Below are positions 7,118-7,604 of a stretch of 7,604 nt of DNA, one piece after another. This DNA is from JALVCQ01 sp964452325 (GTDB lineage Bacteria; Bacteroidota; Bacteroidia; JAADEI01; JALVCQ01), in assembly GCA_964452325.1 (NCBI GenBank), contig CAYVLB010000089.1:1-7604 (forward strand), written 5' to 3'. The translations under genes and the position numbers were made by a program. How positions within the stretch are numbered: position 1 is the first letter of the stretch; every line of letters starts with the position of its first letter. The notes under the pieces were generated by a model. The model saw nothing but the letters and a program-made list of their open reading frames with translations, was not told where the DNA came from and searched no databases.

Positions 7118-7604
7118 TCAAAGATATTGGTCGGCAAATCTCTGAAAAACGTCCTGCACCAATCTACTTTCTTTTTGGGGATGAGCCTTATTTCATCGAC
7201 CAATTGGTCGAACAATTTGAAAAGGAGCTATTATCGTCGCAGGAGTGGGACTTTAATCGGATAATACTTTACGGAAAAGACGTTGATGGGCCCACTGTGG
7301 TTACCGCTGCCCGTCGGGCACCGATGATGAGCAGTCGACTGCTGGTAATCGTCAAGGAAGCCCAACAGATGCGACGCCCTGAGGGAATATTACCTTACTT
7401 GAAACAGCCGGTGGAGAGCACTACCCTTGTGATAGCGTATAAGACGGATGACAACAAGCGGATTGATCGTCGGACGTCTTTTTATAAGGCATTGAAAAAA
7501 CATGCGTTGGTTTTTGAAAGTAGGCGACTGAAAAGCTGGCAGGTTCAGCAATGGATTCAACAGTACGTTGCCCAGCGGCACGCTCAAATTAGCCCTGAAG
7601 GTGC
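7102..7604 (+). CDS. holA: DNA polymerase III delta subunit HolA, N-terminal part (3' end outside window)
   Basis: HolA (delta) is the wrench subunit of the clamp loader: it opens the sliding clamp ring so that it can be loaded onto primed DNA. About 167 residues are present and the frame runs off the right edge. The best landmark is PIYFLFGDEPYFID (20-33 counted from GTG 7102), the classic HolA N-terminus that replaces a working P-loop. Further support comes from LYGKDVDG (about 60-67), the ARRAPMMSSRLLVIVKEAQQM segment (about 73-93, split here as ARRAPMMSS then RLLVIVKEAQQM), and TTLVIAYKTDDNKRID (about 108-123). The start is not settled. GTG 7102 and GTG 7093 are both in frame, with a stop at 7090-7092; the first in-frame ATG is far inside the conserved domain. 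A GGAAAG at 7083-7088 could serve 7093. Either choice overlaps the 5' end of the leftward gene, by 16 or 25 bases. Confidence 0.9.
   Translation, partial: MPEVSFKDIGRQISEKRPAPIYFLFGDEPYFIDQLVEQFEKELLSSQEWDFNRIILYGKDVDGPTVVTAARRAPMMSSRLLVIVKEAQQMRRPEGILPYLKQPVESTTLVIAYKTDDNKRIDRRTSFYKALKKHALVFESRRLKSWQVQQWIQQYVAQRHAQISPEG

Noticed and set aside
7119..7126. Leftward TATCTTTG, an exact match to the Bacteroidota -7 consensus, just upstream of the leftward ATG
   Set aside because: It ends one base before the start codon, so transcription would begin inside or after the ATG. A weaker match, GAGATTTG at 7142-7135, is better placed but too degenerate to call.
7016..7264. Rightward open frame of 82 codons from an ATG at 7016
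   Set aside because: It shadows the HsdR-N-like gene and holA in another frame; the HolA motif is read from the frame of GTG 7102.

Overview
The window is gene-dense bacterial chromosome, probably from a member of the Bacteroidota or a close relative in the wider FCB group. Four things point there. (1) The last gene of the rightward run ends in what looks like a type IX secretion (T9SS) type A sorting domain. (2) The FtsL-like protein and the PASTA-bearing FtsI have the Bacteroidota form. (3) A small HsdR-N-type protein sits head-to-head with holA, an arrangement I know from Bacteroidota genomes. (4) MurE carries the DNPR motif of the meso-diaminopimelate (Gram-negative) type. The sequence does not allow a genus call. 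GTG starts are frequent, and the proteins are rich in Arg, Trp and Tyr.

Layout. Positions 1-650 hold the 3' end of purL (purine synthesis). Next comes a tightly packed rightward run that forms the start of a division and cell wall (dcw) cluster: rsmH (662-1570), an ftsL-like gene (1567-1908), ftsI with one PASTA domain (1908-4034) and murE (4022-5479). Five bases later begins a gene for a secreted alpha/beta hydrolase of the BPSS1187 type with a T9SS tail (5485-6663). It stands where mraY would often continue the cluster. A leftward gene for a small PD-(D/E)XK protein (6614-7117) overlaps the hydrolase gene tail-to-tail by 50 bp. It also overlaps the start of holA (about 7102 to beyond the window end, rightward) head-to-head.

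How the genes work together. RsmH modifies 16S rRNA. FtsL and FtsI belong to the septal peptidoglycan synthesis complex, and MurE makes the UDP-MurNAc-tripeptide precursor. The joins in this run (ATGA overlap, TAGTG overlap, 13-bp overlap, 5-bp gap) suggest one transcript with translational coupling. PurL, only 11 bases upstream, may be on it too. HolA is the delta subunit of the DNA polymerase III clamp loader.

There is almost no non-coding DNA: the only gaps are 651-661 and 5480-5484. No stretch of 300 bases lacks a gene. I saw no tRNA, rRNA, CRISPR array, insertion sequence, riboswitch or clear terminator hairpin. Most of the window is ordinary housekeeping. The points that merit a second look are the two-sided overlap of the HsdR-N-like gene, its recurrent pairing with holA, the T9SS-exported hydrolase behind murE, and the altered motifs in RsmH.
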